Part shown: piece after piece, positions 33,401 through 45,780 of the stretch
Numbering within the stretch: position 1 is the first letter of the stretch
How the letters are laid out: each line of letters begins with the position of its first letter
Source of the DNA: Aplectana chamaeleonis
Taxonomy: Eukaryota > Nematoda > Chromadorea > Rhabditida > Cosmocercidae
DNA: 64,000 nt
NCBI GenBank assembly: GCA_029168955.1
Contig: JAPDOI010000287.1
Coordinates: forward strand, 62,001 to 126,000
Reading direction: 5' to 3'
Program-made: the position numbers and the translations under genes
Notes under the pieces: generated by a model
The model's database searches: none
Told to the model about the DNA's origin: nothing
The model's input: only the letters and a program-made list of their open reading frames with translations

Positions 33401-34556
33401 CAAGGTACACAACCGGATGTTTGGTGGAGGTGTGGGCGGAGGGGGTAAGGTGTTCTCACCGCGTTTTCTGAGACGACGCATTACGAAATATCCATGTCGA
33501 ATTCATATAGAGTGTACTGTTGCATATGAGAAAGATTGCCAGAAGCCTGTATGAAGGGAAAGCAAACCACAGATTAAGTCGAGTGGCTTTGCAGCCATCT
33601 TCCAGAAAAGATGCAGAACGGATATCAAATTGGGGAATAGTTATGTAAGCAAAGAAAGTGTGAGGACTGCTTCATAAGTATCATACGCGTGTGTAGATTT
33701 TTGGGGATGCGTGCCTACTCCTACTCGCTAAACTTTAACCACCAATACTCTGCTCAAAGTCTATTCTAAGATCCACCAAAAACGTCCTTCTACACGAGAC
33801 GGTATGCCATCGCAAGGAATTAGGGCGCAACAGCCTTTTTAATCGGAAAGCAGATCATTAAATGATTGGAAGTGCACAGCTATATTTCTCCATGTCTCAG
33901 TATTCCGCTGTTTTTTGATAATAGAAATCCTGAGCTCTATAGAAGTACCCCAAAGATCAGGTTGTTCACATTAGACTAAAAATAGAGAGCATATAAAACA
34001 TTAAATCTGTAATAAACTAGGAAATCTGTATATTACCAAACATGTTTTGGTGATCTTTAATCATTTCCATCGAAATTCAGGAAGAATGCATTCAAGTGAG
34101 CTTTCGGATCGGATAAGCAGGGTTGAGCGCCGCAGCATGCGCTCGGCGGGAGGCGGACACGCGGAGTTTTTGGCACGGTCTGAGTCTTGGGTCTTGCCCG
34201 TATACTTTTCAGGTCTAAGCGTGAGCGATTTAACTGTTTACCTGCGCAGCCACCTCAAAGGTGGTAATTTTATGCGAAATTCAAATTTTCATAGCGTCAA
34301 GTCTTCCAAAAAAATTTTGGTATTTTATTGATCATCAAATCTAACGCCGTCTAGAAAAAAAAGGATTTTTGTTAGGTTTGAGATGGTACACTCGAGTAAA
34401 ATAGTTCCTTGCGAGCAATGTGAATGGTTCAGCTCGGTTGAAGGCTGATGAATTTTACTGAAAAAGATGATGAGTCGTCATTCTCATAGGATGATAGTTG
34501 TGTGGAACCGACCGAAAATTTGAGAAATGTTCAACCCCTTTCAAATAATTTAATCA
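33401..34556. other. No recognisable gene (copy A)
   Basis: AT-rich, matching 52,821-53,981 in copy B. A GC-rich patch near 34,125-34,190 with GCGCTCGGCGGGAGGCGG lies in a 94-codon frame (34,047-34,331) that is kept in copy B. Conservation between such recent copies is not evidence of function. Confidence 0.45.
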
Positions 34557-35090
34557 GTGTGTTCTACAAGATTCGACAACAATTTGAGTTTTTTTCCAAA
34601 TCTTGAAGGTATGTGTCAAAAAACTTTGGAAAATCACGTGCTTACTTCAAAATTCGTTTTCACGACTTTGAAAATTCGTTTTCACGACAAAATTCGTTTT
34701 CGCGACTTCTACTCGCATTTTCCAGTGAAACATACTTCTTTGATTTTGGACAAGGATCATGAGAACTCGTATTTTTCTAATGCTGAGCGGCAATGGTTTG
34801 CCAAAAATGGAACGAAATGGCCAATATCTTTTCTTCACGAAAAACACAATGCTCACAATATTCAAAGCAGACAGTTCTCAAAATATACTTTGCATTCAAT
34901 TCAACGATGTCAAACCATTCTGAGAAAGTTCACGACAATAATTTCGAAAGAAGAAAACATTTTCATTGAATCATTGCTTTTTCGGAAGGAAAAATCACCA
35001 TTTATAGAGAGATCGCCAAATGATGGATACTCTGATATTTGCGATTCCGTTCGCCCTAGACTTTCCTCTAACCAGTGCGAATTTCAGTGA
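34557..35090 (+). CDS. Uncharacterised 177-codon open frame (copy A)
   Basis: No recognised family. The frame holds FPNLEGMCQKTLENHVLTS, DKDHENSYFSNAERQWFAKN and HSIQRCQTILRKFTTIISK, and ends in RPRLSSNQCEFQ. It has no ATG at the annotated 5' end (a GTG), so the start is doubtful and it may be an internal exon or chance. A threefold AAATTCGTTTTC(A/G)CGAC repeat lies at ~34,652-34,706. In copy B a substitution creates a stop at codon ~135 (54,419) and the first codons differ, so no selection to keep it open is evident. Confidence 0.2.
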   Translation: MCSTRFDNNLSFFPNLEGMCQKTLENHVLTSKFVFTTLKIRFHDKIRFRDFYSHFPVKHTSLILDKDHENSYFSNAERQWFAKNGTKWPISFLHEKHNAHNIQSRQFSKYTLHSIQRCQTILRKFTTIISKEENIFIESLLFRKEKSPFIERSPNDGYSDICDSVRPRLSSNQCEFQ

Positions 35091-35576
35091 ATTAAGAATA
35101 TTTTGAGAAAATTTTCATCAGTGGAATATGTGGGTATAACTTTTTTTTTCCCGAAGAAAGCCATGATTCGTCTTTAAAATCGAGAAAAACAGAATATTGC
35201 GCCTAATTCCTATCTTTACGGTCACAAAACCGACTGAAAATAGATTCTTGTTTAGGGGTAGAGAATATATCCGTTGAGTAATGTTTTTGGGACACTCACA
35301 TTCACTACCGACCGAGGCCTGTGTTGAACGGCCCTCGCAAACTCGTGCCAGATACGAGGCAGTCTTACATGGGCATGAGACAGTCGGCAATGCGAGCATC
35401 ATTTCCTCGTTCGGTGGCGAAGATCAAAGGATATAAGTAAGGATGAAACACCCGTTAGGGATATCAATAGGCCTCACTGGGGTCTTTATCTTTGATGGGT
35501 CGCTGCAGCGCTGCTGCTGAAAGCGACATATCACCTGCGAAATACAAATTATAAGAAAAAAGAGAACACCATAAAT

Positions 35577-35711
35577 GAGGAGCAGCAGTTGGGGCGAGAA
35601 TAAAGAGCAGCAGTTGGGGCCACAATGAGGAGCAACAGTTGGGGCCACATTGAAGAGCAGCAGTTAGGGCGACGACTGGAGCAGTTGGGGCAAGTGTAGC
35701 AGCAGTTGGGG
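35577..35711. repeat. Short minisatellite of AGCAGCAGTTGGGGC units
   Basis: Five to six units of about 20-28 bp, each with AGCAGCAGTTGGGG followed by C(G/C)A(G/C)A(A/T). Copy B has the same array at 55,002-55,137. Confidence 0.8.
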
Positions 35712-35799
35712 GGACGAAAGGGTCTTACACCTCGACGAGTAAACGCGTTAGTAATCCCCTCGTGCTACCTTACTAAGCCGCGAGTATCTGAGATCTTTA

Positions 35800-36000
35800 C
35801 ATTTCCATTTGATATCTGGCCTCATTTGTTTCGCGCAGTTGTTTCTCACTCTTCATTTCCTTTTTCGATCTGCTGTCTCAATTTGCCCTCTCAGTAAAAT
35901 ATCCAGTCTCATTTCGCCCTCAGCTTGATCTGCAGTATTATTTTGCCCTCTTATTGTGATCTCATTTTGCCGTCTCAGTTTCCCGTTATATTTTATACTA
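35800..36000 (-). repeat. Pyrimidine-rich dispersed repeat, inverted relative of 28,190-28,420
   Basis: Reverse complement reads TTAGTATAAAATATAACGGG, then GAGATCACAATAAGAGG, matching 28,200 onward with scattered changes. Copy B: 55,225-55,425. Confidence 0.65.
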
Positions 36001-36229
36001 ACTGCATGGCTGTCGAAACTCCTCCCCATCCCTGATAAAAGGCCAACTTACAAGGGAAGTGTTTAGAGTGGTAAACGCATCTGCGAAAGCGACTAGTATC
36101 GTTAGTATCTCTACTGGCTCACTAGTAAAAATGCGGCATTTTTCAAGATTCGCGAAAAGACTAGGGTACCACCCAGCCATCAGGCATTTTTTTGCGAGTT
36201 CCAAAAAATTTTCTTGTATTTAGCCCAAA

Positions 36230-36740
36230 ACTTGTATGTAGGGGTAATCCAGAGTGGTGAACACGAATCTGGACTCCATTTTTCGAAGTTTCGAGGTTTA
36301 CTGTAGGTTACGGTAGGTGACATATCATTTAAGGGGCAAAAGCCACCTTAGTATTTTGAAAATCGACAGACGGACGTTAAATTCGTGTTCTCCTCCCCTA
36401 ATAACCCCCGTATACACAATTTGAGTAAAATCTGAGATTTTGACCAAACTACCGTATACTCACCGTAATCTACCTTATTTTGCAGAAAAATCGATAAACG
36501 GACTCCAGGTTCGTGTTCAGCACTCCAAATAACCCTCAAAGGAAGAATTTGAGCAATATCTGCCGTAGCACTCCGAAAACTTCGAAAGTGGCGTTTTTCC
36601 CTCGAAACTTTCCCTAATTGGGAAGATTCGAATGAAATTAGTCGGAAACCCTCGTAATCAGCACCCTAAAAACCTCCCTGGGGGAATTTCAAGTCAAATC
36701 TGGAACTTTTCAGAACGCTTCCAGAGCCCTCTAATCAGTA
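36230..36740. repeat. Diverged tandem repeat, units ~130-140 bp
   Basis: Three to four weak copies share the order CGGAC(T/G), GTTCGTGTTC, AATAACCC, AATTTGAG, AA(A/T)ATCTG. Interspersed CTACCGTA / TACGGTAG words lie near 36,300 and 36,450. Copy B: ~55,665-56,175. Confidence 0.5.
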
Positions 36741-37431
36741 TAAATAACCAAAAATCCGTACAAGTTCAAAACGCCGTCAGTCTGGACAAAGTATGGAAGA
36801 TGAACCTTCACTCAAATTTTTTCTCAGTTGGGTAATTTTGGCCGCTGAACACATTTATGAAGTCCGTTCCCACATCTTCGAAAGATTAATGCTTTTTCTG
36901 GAGGGTACGAAAATCACAAAAATCGTCCTTTTCAGGCTTGTAACTTCTTTGAACCTGCAGCTCGGGGCTGGATATTGCGCAGTTTCACTACTGCGCCACT
37001 AGAGATACTAACGATACTAGTCGTTTCGACCGATGCGTTTACCACTCTGAACACTTCCCTTGTTATTTCTGGGTTGGTTGAAGATCCGACCCCCCGCCCA
37101 CCGAACGTCGACCGGTCTAACCCCTCTCTGTGATTCATCACACCTCACGCCGAGCCCTGGTCCGCACACCTACCATCGCGAGGTTGGAGTTCGCTTTTTT
37201 CTTTTTTTTTCAGACCGGGACTTCATATGGGGCTTTGCCGCCAAAACGACGTTCAGAGCTGTCATCGACGGCTGGTGGTGATGACATTTCTCGTTTTGTC
37301 TTCGCGATCTCGACCTTGATGTCAGAAACGTTTACAGAAGCGGCAACAGCGCTTAAGTGATTGTCATGACTACCGTACGGTAGTTTGTTGGTGGTATCGC
37401 CCATTTTACAAAACACCTGTTATTTATTTAC
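36741..37431. other. No recognisable gene (copy A)
   Basis: Shares ATCACACCTCACGCCG (37,137-37,152) with the reverse complement of 28,080-28,100. Overlapping short frames on both strands (37,060-37,416) show no family resemblance. Copy B: 56,176-56,854. Confidence 0.45.
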
Positions 37432-37708
37432 TGTGCTTATCTGGGTCAAATTCCGGTCCACAATTGCGTCTCGACACGCTTTGCGGCCGCGCGCTTTCGA
37501 GTCGGAAGAGTTTCCAGCACCGCAGCCGCCGATCTGTTGACTCTAGGTGGGTTTTAGAAACTGGAAAATAAACAAAATCGAAGAAAACTGTATAAAAAAG
37601 CCATACCGAGTCGGCTTTGGCGCTGGAAACTCGACCGACTCGAGCGCGTGCGGCCGCAAAGCGTGTCGAGACGCAATTGCGGACCGGAATTTGGCCCAGA
37701 TTAGCACA
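37432..37708. mobile_element. Foldback/MITE with ~90-bp arms (copy A)
   Basis: Left arm 37,432-37,520 (with AATTGCGTCTCGACACGCTT and GCGGCCGC) is reversed at 37,617-37,708; the loop is about 95 bp. It abuts the (TTTA)n tail of the next LINE. Copy B: 56,855-57,133, with a few more mismatches between arms. Confidence 0.85.
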
Positions 37709-37752
37709 ATATTTAATTATTTATTTATTTATTTATTAAATTATTTATTTTC

Positions 37753-37817
<65 letters not shown>

Positions 37818-37892
37818 TTTATTTATTTTTTTAATTTATTTATCTATTTATTTATTTATTTATTTTTTATTTATTTATTTATTTATTTATTT
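37709..37892. repeat. (TTTA)n microsatellite, expanded LINE tail (copy A)
   Basis: About 184 bp of TTTA units with small interruptions, at the 3' end of the minus-strand LINE that follows. The copy B counterpart is shorter (57,134-57,250). Confidence 0.9.
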
Positions 37893-39485
37893 CAATACGA
37901 TGTGTAAGACAATCGTGGAAAAACATGAATGAGATGAAAACTACCTATGTATAAGGGAGCATACCTTATCACTTGAACTTGATTGAAGGGCGATATCAAA
38001 CATTACATGGTTAGATATTCATGGCCTTAGCAGCTTCCAAAAATGCGGCCCTTGAAAGTGGTTGTTCTACACGGCGCGTCTACTATTTTGCTCAAAGTGA
38101 TAAAAAGTGATCGTGCTTGGGCTGTGAAACTAACGGCTCTGAATCTGGATTTCGGGTTACGGTGGGAGATTTTCAATTGTCCTTCTCGGGTTGTGATACA
38201 ATTGTGTAAAACTCAGTAGCGTCAACTTTTAACATGTGATGAATGATTTTGTGAACCGTGCATGCATCGTATACCCTTCTTCTTGATTCCAACGTTAGTA
38301 ATCCTAGAATTGAGTTCCTCTCCGTAGATGGTGGGATACTAGAGTATTGATAGCCTTTAGATCTGACGAAAACCTTCCTTTTGAAGTTGCTTTGTATTTT
38401 CTCGATTTTGATAATATCTCTTTTCCTAGTTGGATTCAACACCGTGCAACCCCATTCAACTAGCGGTCGCATATAAGTTTTGTACGCTTTGATAAGAGCA
38501 TTTCTATCTTTTGTGGATAACGTCTTTAATATGTGAAACGTTCGTATCATAGCCTTCTGACACATTATATCATAGTGAACTGAAAAATTTAGCTCAAATG
38601 TGTAAACAAATCCTAGATCTCTGACTGAACTGATCGGGTTAATAGAACTAGTATTCAAATGGTATGTCGGTGGTGTTCTAGAGGAACCTATTCTTAGATG
38701 CAATGTTTTCTCTGGAGACAATGGGAGTTCCCATTCTCGAGACCATGTAACCAAGTTATCAACCGCTGACTGCTTAGGCGTTGTGCCGTCGACCCGTGAG
38801 ACATCGCCGTAAATTGTCAGGTCATCTGCATTCTGTTTACAACTTATCCCATCTTATTTCTAGCAGCTTTGGTACTTCTGCTGTATAGATGTTGAAAAGT
38901 ATAGGTGATAGGACTCCTCTCTGAGGAACACCGCTGGTGACACTCTTGACACTGGAGAGTAGCCCGTTGATGTTCACCTAGAATGCTCTACCCGTAAGGT
39001 ATCCTCTCGACCATGACTTTATCGTTGAATGGAAACCGATAACATCTAATCGGTGCAAAAGATTGGCAGTACTCACTCGATCGAAAGGTTTTTGGAAGTC
39101 GAAGCATATAACATCGCAACACTTTTTGTCGTCTAGAAAGTTCGTCCAATCATTTAGGCTTTTTAAAAGATTCGTTTCAGCAGACCTTCCCTCCACGAAA
39201 CCATGCTGACTTTTCGGAATAATTCGATTTTCATAAAGCTGGCCTTCTACGTGTTTCTGGATATTTTTCTTTATGAGTCTGCAGAAAAATGGCGTGATAA
39301 TAATTGGTCTGAATTTTTTTGGATCAGACGCAGGTTGTTTTTTTTTCAAAACTAGCGTAACATTAAAATGTTTCCACCGGTTCGGCACTTGCAACAGTAA
39401 AATCGATTGATTATACAAAAACGATAACTGGCCTGAAGTTGTGTGTGCGACATTTCGTATGAACTGAAAGGATCTCATCATGTGT
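37893..39485 (-). pseudogene. 5'-truncated CR1-like LINE, degenerate (copy A)
   Basis: On the minus strand, frame 39,481-38,978 encodes the front of a reverse transcriptase: HGFVEGRSAETNLLKSLNDW and VICFDFQKPFDRVSTANLL (motif A with the usual Ala changed to Pro). Frame 38,754-38,173 encodes the rear: SVRDLGFVYTFELNFSVHYD, KAYKTYMRPLVEWGCTV and TLESRRRVYDACTVHKI. The stretch between, where SGVPQG and YADD motifs should lie, is broken by stops. The 3' UTR CGATGTGTAAGACAATCGT matches the younger LINE at 49,620-51,235 (CGATGTTTAAGACAATCGT), so both belong to one family. Dead copy. Confidence 0.85.
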
Positions 39486-39489
39486 TAAG

Positions 39490-39700
39490 GAATTAGAAGA
39501 CGGCCATCTCAGATATTTGCCGGGTCCGCCCTCAGCTCCGAACGGGGTCCGACCCCAGATTTCTGTCGGGTCGGACCCTTCCTTTCTCCCTCCACGTCGG
39601 CGTAGCGTTGCCCGACGTGGGGAAAATAACTTTGCCCGACGTGGGGGGAAAATGCAGGTTTTGCCGGACGTGGGGGGGGGGAATGCAGAGGCTGTGACGT
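39490..39700. repeat. GC-rich segment with repeated CCCGACGTGGGG words (copy A)
   Basis: Contains GGTCCGACCCC / GGGTCGGACCC inverted words and three copies of (C)CGACGTGGGG(GG)AAAAT. A single GTGACGTCATC lies at ~39,697, an isolated CRE-like core identical to the satellite core. Copy B: 60,490-60,675. Confidence 0.6.
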
Positions 39701-39777
39701 CATCAATCTGCGATTCCACGCTTCGGATCGCTCCGCCTTAGCTACCTAATAACTACGTTTAGTAGCTAAATGGTACG

Positions 39778-40642
39778 CGATCATTTCCTAAGCTTTCCCC
39801 CTTCTCTTTCATCAACCAAACCACCTTTTCCTCTTCGTACTGCCGTGCTGGACTCTATTTCGTTGTGCTGCTTCCTACCAGCGTCTGCTCTTCCTAATTG
39901 CGTCCTTCCCGCTGCTTTGATCTGCTTCCAGTTCGCCTTATTCGATGAATTATTAACCGTTTTGGCCCCCACTTGTCCAATATAATTCACTAACATTTTC
40001 ATATCGTTTCAGCTCATCTATACAGTTTTCCCATCACGTTCTTCCACCCCCATCTAATCTCTACCGTAAGAAATAATCAATTAACAACATTTATCAACAG
40101 ATGTTCATAACAAAACACATAAAAACAACCACTCGCAGGAACCCAGATTTCATAAACAGATCTATTCTTGCGCCTGCTAGCAAAAAATCAATACATAACA
40201 AACACTTAATAATAATTCACATGGTCCAAAAGACTAAAAAAAGCACTGAAATCTATCAGCAGAAGAATCACACGGCACATAAAAATGACACCCGACGGTC
40301 TCGCAGGATTACGAAACCTATTTACAGATCTTTTTCAAGACAGCACACTGACCTTTTTCTCTAGAATTCCAAAAGCGTATCCGAACTCTTTAGGGCTCTT
40401 AGCCTCCAATATCACCAATGAATTTTTCCAGAATATTCGATATTCCGATGGAAAACCTTGTGATGTAACGCTGGGAGACCGAAAAAGTTCAGATATGCTA
40501 TACTGCAAAAAAACTATTCAAAGTATCCTAAGCTCTCAACTATACAGACATTACCATATTTACACGAGATCACATTCACACTGATTCGGGAACTATACTT
40601 TCCCACGTAAAGCGTAAGAGGCAGGTGCAGGCAACGTTTTCC
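39778..40642. other. 865-bp segment present in copy A, deleted in copy B
   Basis: In copy B GGTACG (ending 60,751) is followed by 8 bp and then TTTTCTGCAAAAATC, which in copy A lies at 40,643. Frames in the segment (39,770-39,985, 40,101-40,364, 40,285-40,584) overlap and match no family I know; the last contains NSLGLLASNITNEFFQNIRY. A TTTCAG near 40,006 could be a splice acceptor but has no supported partner. Confidence 0.75.
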
Positions 40643-41592
40643 TTTTCTGCAAAAATCATATGATTGCGAAAATTGATAATTTAGATGAATTGCCATGTTC
40701 CAGAACGCATACCGGTTTCGGCAGAAGCTGGTTCTTCGAATTCTCCCTGTATTGCCTTATATCGTTCCTAAAAGTCATTTCTTTACCCATAACAAGAATA
40801 TTCTATCATTGAGTGGAATCGCCTAGTTCGTGTGTGCGTTTGTATGAGTAAGTTAATGTATATGACCTTTTACTCGGCATGACTTCAAGGCGCACAATGC
40901 CACGGGTCTGGGATGCAAGTGCGGTCAGGGCCGGGATGAAGGCGCGGGAAGTCAGAAGAAGGGCGCAACACTTCCCAAGGGTGCACAGAACGCCGTTACA
41001 AGGGTGCTGGGCTCTGAAAGAGTGCGCGGTTCGTTCTCAAAGGTGAGCAGTATCCCTCCAAAGCGAAAGACGTCGTAGAACGTGAGCAGGAACCTAGGAG
41101 AGGTGTGCAGGACGTCGAGAAAAAAGCTGCTGGACTTCATACATGGTGTGCGTGACATCTGGTCACATCGGTAGGAAACCGTATGAAACAATAACCCCTT
41201 TTTACGTTTTCTCCCCGTTTACCACTCATTTCGATCGGGCAGATAATCGCATTCACTAACTTCTCCAGCTTAAGTTCATAAACAATCAAATTTTGAGTTA
41301 ATCAAAAGTGCCTCAACGAAAGCAAAAGCCTCCTTCTAATTCATTCAGAAATTAGACTGGCAACGTTTCCGTTGGTTACGGAAACGTTACTTAAAATATA
41401 TGCACTCTATCGTAGAATCACTTGCTTTATTAAAATCGAGTAAAATTTCTATGATTCCCATTACCCCCTTTTTATAGTGATTAGTGATGAGGTATTGTTC
41501 TTCAAAATGTTTGAAAAGCGTAGAACAGAAAGGTCGCTCAGAAACAGAGTTGAGCAGGCCGTTGTGGCGATTTTTGTGGCGGCTACACCCCG
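40643..41592. other. End of copy A, no recognisable gene
   Basis: Matches 60,760-61,706. Contains AGGTGAGCAG, GAACGTGAGCAGG and similar G-rich words around 40,920-41,160, read as a weak frame on the minus strand (40,952-41,191) that differs by indels in copy B. Confidence 0.45.
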
Positions 41593-42552
41593 ACAAGACC
41601 ACAATAGATTTTCCCGCAAGATTTATTTTTAGCTTTTAGCAATTTCTTGGATTTTTCAACTTGTTTCAAAAACTACAAGGCAGTTATCTATACGGTAGTA
41701 CAACTGCGAATAAGTTTCCATTCATTCCAAATCAAAGTATAGTGGGATTTCCCTCGTGAAATTCAACTGTGAAAACAAGGTTACACTGGGAGTTCCAAAA
41801 CTTCCAAGTCAGCCTTAGCCTGCTTCTCTTGAATAAATCATGAATCGCACTTTTGAGCTCATCAACGGTGCGCCTAACCCATATCAATCTCTCTGAATGC
41901 ACATCTCAGACACGCTCAATGAAACTTGTGTCTAGAATATGTTTCAGCTAGGCGAGAAGTTAAATATTAAGACCTTGGAGTTAATCGAAACTAGAGTTGA
42001 TCACATGGACACCAACACTATCAATCACTCCCGACTCCGATGACGCCACAAATGAGGACCGGCTAACTTTTTTAGATACTCCTATACCGTAGGCAACCAA
42101 TCAACTCAACGTAAAGGTTTTCAGAACTATACCAAGAACCCGTTATTGAACGTGTAACAAAATTCGACGACGGGACGAGAATGGCATCTTCATGAATGAC
42201 GTCAGAATGGGAAAAGTCATTGGAGTCGCCCGCTTTATCACTGATTTAGTCGGAATAGACACCTTGAAGTCGAAAAACTGTCTGGTAATGAGCAGAGAAC
42301 ATTCCATAATCGCCTGAGAGAAGAGACCACGGCATCATTCGTGGTCGACAAGGCGAATATGTTAGCTGATATTTTTTTTAGATTTTCTCAGATGGCCACG
42401 GGTTCATTCCTTAGTCTTTTTTCAATGTTTGCTCACTTCTGGAGCATTTGCCTTAGTTCCATTCTGATCAAATTTATATTCTGCTGACTGAGCGGCCCAA
42501 CTCCGTATCAGTCACGCCAGATTTTATCAATTTTTCTCTATCCGGAAGGTAG

Positions 42553-42946
42553 CTATTAGTGACCTTTTTGCTTTTTTTAAGCAGTTACTGATGTCCAGTC
42601 AAGCTCCTTCTCCTTGGAAACTTTGTATAGTACGGCTTGAAGGACCAGCTACGGCAGTAGGAACTAAAAAGGAAAAAGGGCCCATTAGCATCACTTCTTT
42701 CTTTTGTAACATTTTCGAAAAAAATCAAAAAAGCACATTATGGAACATCTCGAGATGAACGATAGTATTCCTCGTAAGCAACACGGTTTTGTGCTAGGAA
42801 AGTTAGTGGAGACGAATCTGCCTTGGGTTTATCAATGACTGGAGCGAATACCTTGACTCCAAAAGGTCTGCGATGTTGTCCATTTCGTTTTTTCGAAAGC
42901 ATTCGATGAGCTCAACCACGTTTTTCTCCTGCACAAGATCGCACTA
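42553..42946 (+). pseudogene. CR1-like LINE reverse transcriptase, first half (copy B)
   Basis: Same relic as 24,120-24,513 with the QHGFV and KAFDELNHV motifs; a few substitutions differ. The DFS segment is mutated further here. Confidence 0.7.
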
Positions 42947-43583
42947 CAGTGCGTATCATAATTATAGCAACACGCTCAAAGCTCTGATATATAAGGAGCC
43001 GCTTCAATTCGCCAAGCGGATTTTTTTTGTCGGAGCAGTCTCCTGGTATAGTGTGGCTTTGATGCAGACGGCGTGCTCCGGATAGCCTTCAATTTCTATA
43101 AAAGGAATTCTGCGGGAAGCGAATTCTGTGGAAGTGTTGAGAACAGGACTGCTACCGTTCCTTGCTCGGTTCCAGCTAAAATAGCTCACCTTCCAGTAAG
43201 ACAATGCCACAATCCACACGAATCGCTCAACTAGGGCTTGGTTTGAGCAGCATGGTGTCTTCGTTAGGCTTGGCCGGCGTGCTCACCTGGCGTCAACCCA
43301 TTGAAAAACGTCTTAGGAATCCTGCTCTGCTATATCTATAATGAAGGTGGAACGTACGACTCACTGGAACATCTCAAAGGAGCTGTAATCGCTGCCTGGA
43401 GCTACCTGGACGCGGAAGTGCTCAGTAACCGGTAAACTCCATTTTAAGCGAGTTTGTAAGGGCATTTCTAAACAAGGCTGAGCGATAGGCTATTGAAATG
43501 TCATTACAAGTTAGTTTTTCCGTTTAAGGAAAAGAGTTGTGATTGAATACTGAAAGTGTTGCTACAATCATGATACAAGGACT
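42947..43583 (+). mobile_element. Tc1/mariner-type transposon relic (copy B)
   Basis: Counterpart of 24,514-25,150, with the same terminal repeats and transposase debris (DNATIHTNRSTRAWFEQHG, NPLKNVLGILL-type block). It is followed by an intact TTAA (43,584-43,587), the empty site of the copy-A MITE. Confidence 0.8.
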
Positions 43584-43907
43584 TTAAAAATTGAATACAA
43601 AATAGATCGTGTCTTTCTACAAAATAGATAGTTTTTTGCAAAATTTTGTGAACAATGGATTTCGGGTACGCAGAGATGAATGGGTACAGTGCCGGTTGAT
43701 GAAAGTTCGCGTGGACATTGATATCAGAGCTTTGAGTGTGTTGCTGTAATTATTCCATCCGTTGGTGGTCAGCTGCGTAAAGCGTCTTTCAGAGTCTGCC
43801 GGACGTTGCCGTCCGACACATTATAAGAGTGCCGCATTGCGAGGAGAGCTGCGGTGAACAACCGTCAGTTCCGACATTCCAGTACAAAATCTGAGGCAGA
43901 ACCAACA

Positions 43908-44246
<339 letters not shown>

Positions 44247-44250
44247 TTAA

Positions 44251-44846
44251 AGGCATTGTCCACGATGAAAACCGAATTTGGGTTTATGCGTTCATTCGGA
44301 CTAGTGGGCCATGACAATGTCACTCAGAAAGTTTGGAGTTACAAAACCGTCTCTGATTGAAGATTCGCTTACCTCAAATTGGCTTCCTGGGTTTGGGGGC
44401 CGGCCTTGGGGTCGATCCGTTGTTACAAGGAACAAAGCTCCTGGGTTGCTGACGGCGGGCGTGCCTTGACGCGTCGTAGGGCGCAATACACACGCCAGTC
44501 AATTTCGAATTCGGCATCGATCGAAAGCAGCCGGCAGCACTGGACGCAGCAGGTGGGTAGCCCATTTTAATTCAGCTGAAGTCGTAGTTGAGCGGCATCC
44601 TTGGTGAATTGCTTCCAACGCTGCGCCGAGGAACGAAGCGTAAAACTGTTCCTTGCATTCTCTGCGCAACTATCCCAAGTTGATGCCGGCGCGAAATTCA
44701 AATTTGCTATGAACTTTCTAAAAATGGGTTTTTCTCAAAAAGTTGACGTTTTTGAGGGGGCGTTTTGCTACCGTTAGTCACTATAGGGATAGTGCAACAC
44801 GAAAGCATCAAAAACCCAAATATGGTTTTCATCGTGTACGATGCCT
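44251..44846. mobile_element. TTAA-flanked MITE of a second family (copy B)
   Basis: TTAA at 44,247-44,250 and 44,847-44,850. The terminal repeat AGGCATTGTCCACGATGAAA matches its inverted partner at about 20 of 22 positions. The 596-bp interior has overlapping short frames but no transposase. It borders the same TTAA that in copy A ends another MITE family. Confidence 0.85.
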
Positions 44847-44850
44847 TTAA

Positions 44851-45780
44851 GTGGCGTCTTATCACAGATTCTGCTTGCGCACTATACAGCGGATCTTCCT
44901 AAAATTTTGAAAGGTGCAACCCGCTTGGGACAACATTTTGAATTGGTCCCAGGTTTCGAAGTTACCCCTGGCTCCTCAGAAAACCGTTTGTATGAGAATC
45001 GGCGGGGCTTGCTCTTCCATGACCTACAGACTTGAGGAGCATGAGTCAGGGTTTGTCAACTGCATCAAAGACCTTGGGTTCCGCTATGACCACAGGCTGG
45101 ACTTTTCTGAACGTTGGAATTTCCCACAGAGAAAAGCATTCGCACGTGCATTCCTCATTTTCAAGGGGTTGACGCTGCCTGATGAGAACCTACTTGTCGG
45201 AGCTTTTAAGACCTACGTCAGACCCATTGTTGAATGCGGAGCCTCCGTCTTTTGTCCGTATAGGAGAAAAAACATTGGTCTGCTTAAAAAAAATTCAGGA
45301 AACTTTCATTTAGAAAGTGTTTGTTAGGACCTGCTTCTATTCGTATGATAGGTAACCAAATTCTAAAACAAGGAATCAGAGGCTCAAATTGAATACTCTG
45401 CAGTCTCACAAGCAACTGAGTGACGCTTGTATGATCTTCAAAATGCTGGCTGGTATGGTTAGGGCCAAAGGGTCCAAGTTCTATCGCCTTGCACATTCTA
45501 GAGCACGTGGATGCTTAGTGAAAATCTCTTATACTATTCCGAAAACGACTTTTTGATCTTCAAGCTTTACTTCTTGAGCCCTCTTTTACTCTCTGAAAGT
45601 TAGCTCTCCACTCATTCCACTTTGTTTCCAGACTTTCAAACGACTAGCAGGGAATAAGCTGTCATATTTCTAACACATTGAACATTGGCTTTTGGTATTC
45701 GACTCTCGCTTTTATATAATGCTTGCGTTATGCGACGTATACTGAATGAAAAAATAAATAAATAAACAAATAAATTGTAA
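44851..45780 (+). pseudogene. CR1-like LINE reverse transcriptase, second half and tail (copy B)
   Basis: Counterpart of 26,313-27,313 (SGVLSQILLAHYTADLPKIL, LGFRYDHRLDFSERW, FKTYVRPIVECGASVF). An ~83-bp deletion relative to copy A removes the motif C region. A (TAAA)n-like tail ends near 45,775. Confidence 0.7.

Larger units (their letters stand above)
23159..41592 (+). repeat. Segmental duplication, copy A (18.4 kb)
   Basis: The left boundary ACAAGACCACAATAGATTTT (23,159) recurs at 41,593, and the end GGCTACACCCCG (to 41,592) recurs at 61,706. The copies run head to tail with no spacer. Most aligned stretches are nearly identical (one difference in ~300 bp at 32,101-32,400 versus copy B), though the last ~130 bp are more diverged. 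Only short similarity is seen at the breakpoints. Confidence 0.95.

Noticed and set aside
35250..35420. Possible tRNA or small structured RNA
   Set aside because: No B-box-like GGTTCGANNCC or acceptor/anticodon pairing was found, and no spliced-leader or 5S-like sequence was recognised anywhere in the window.
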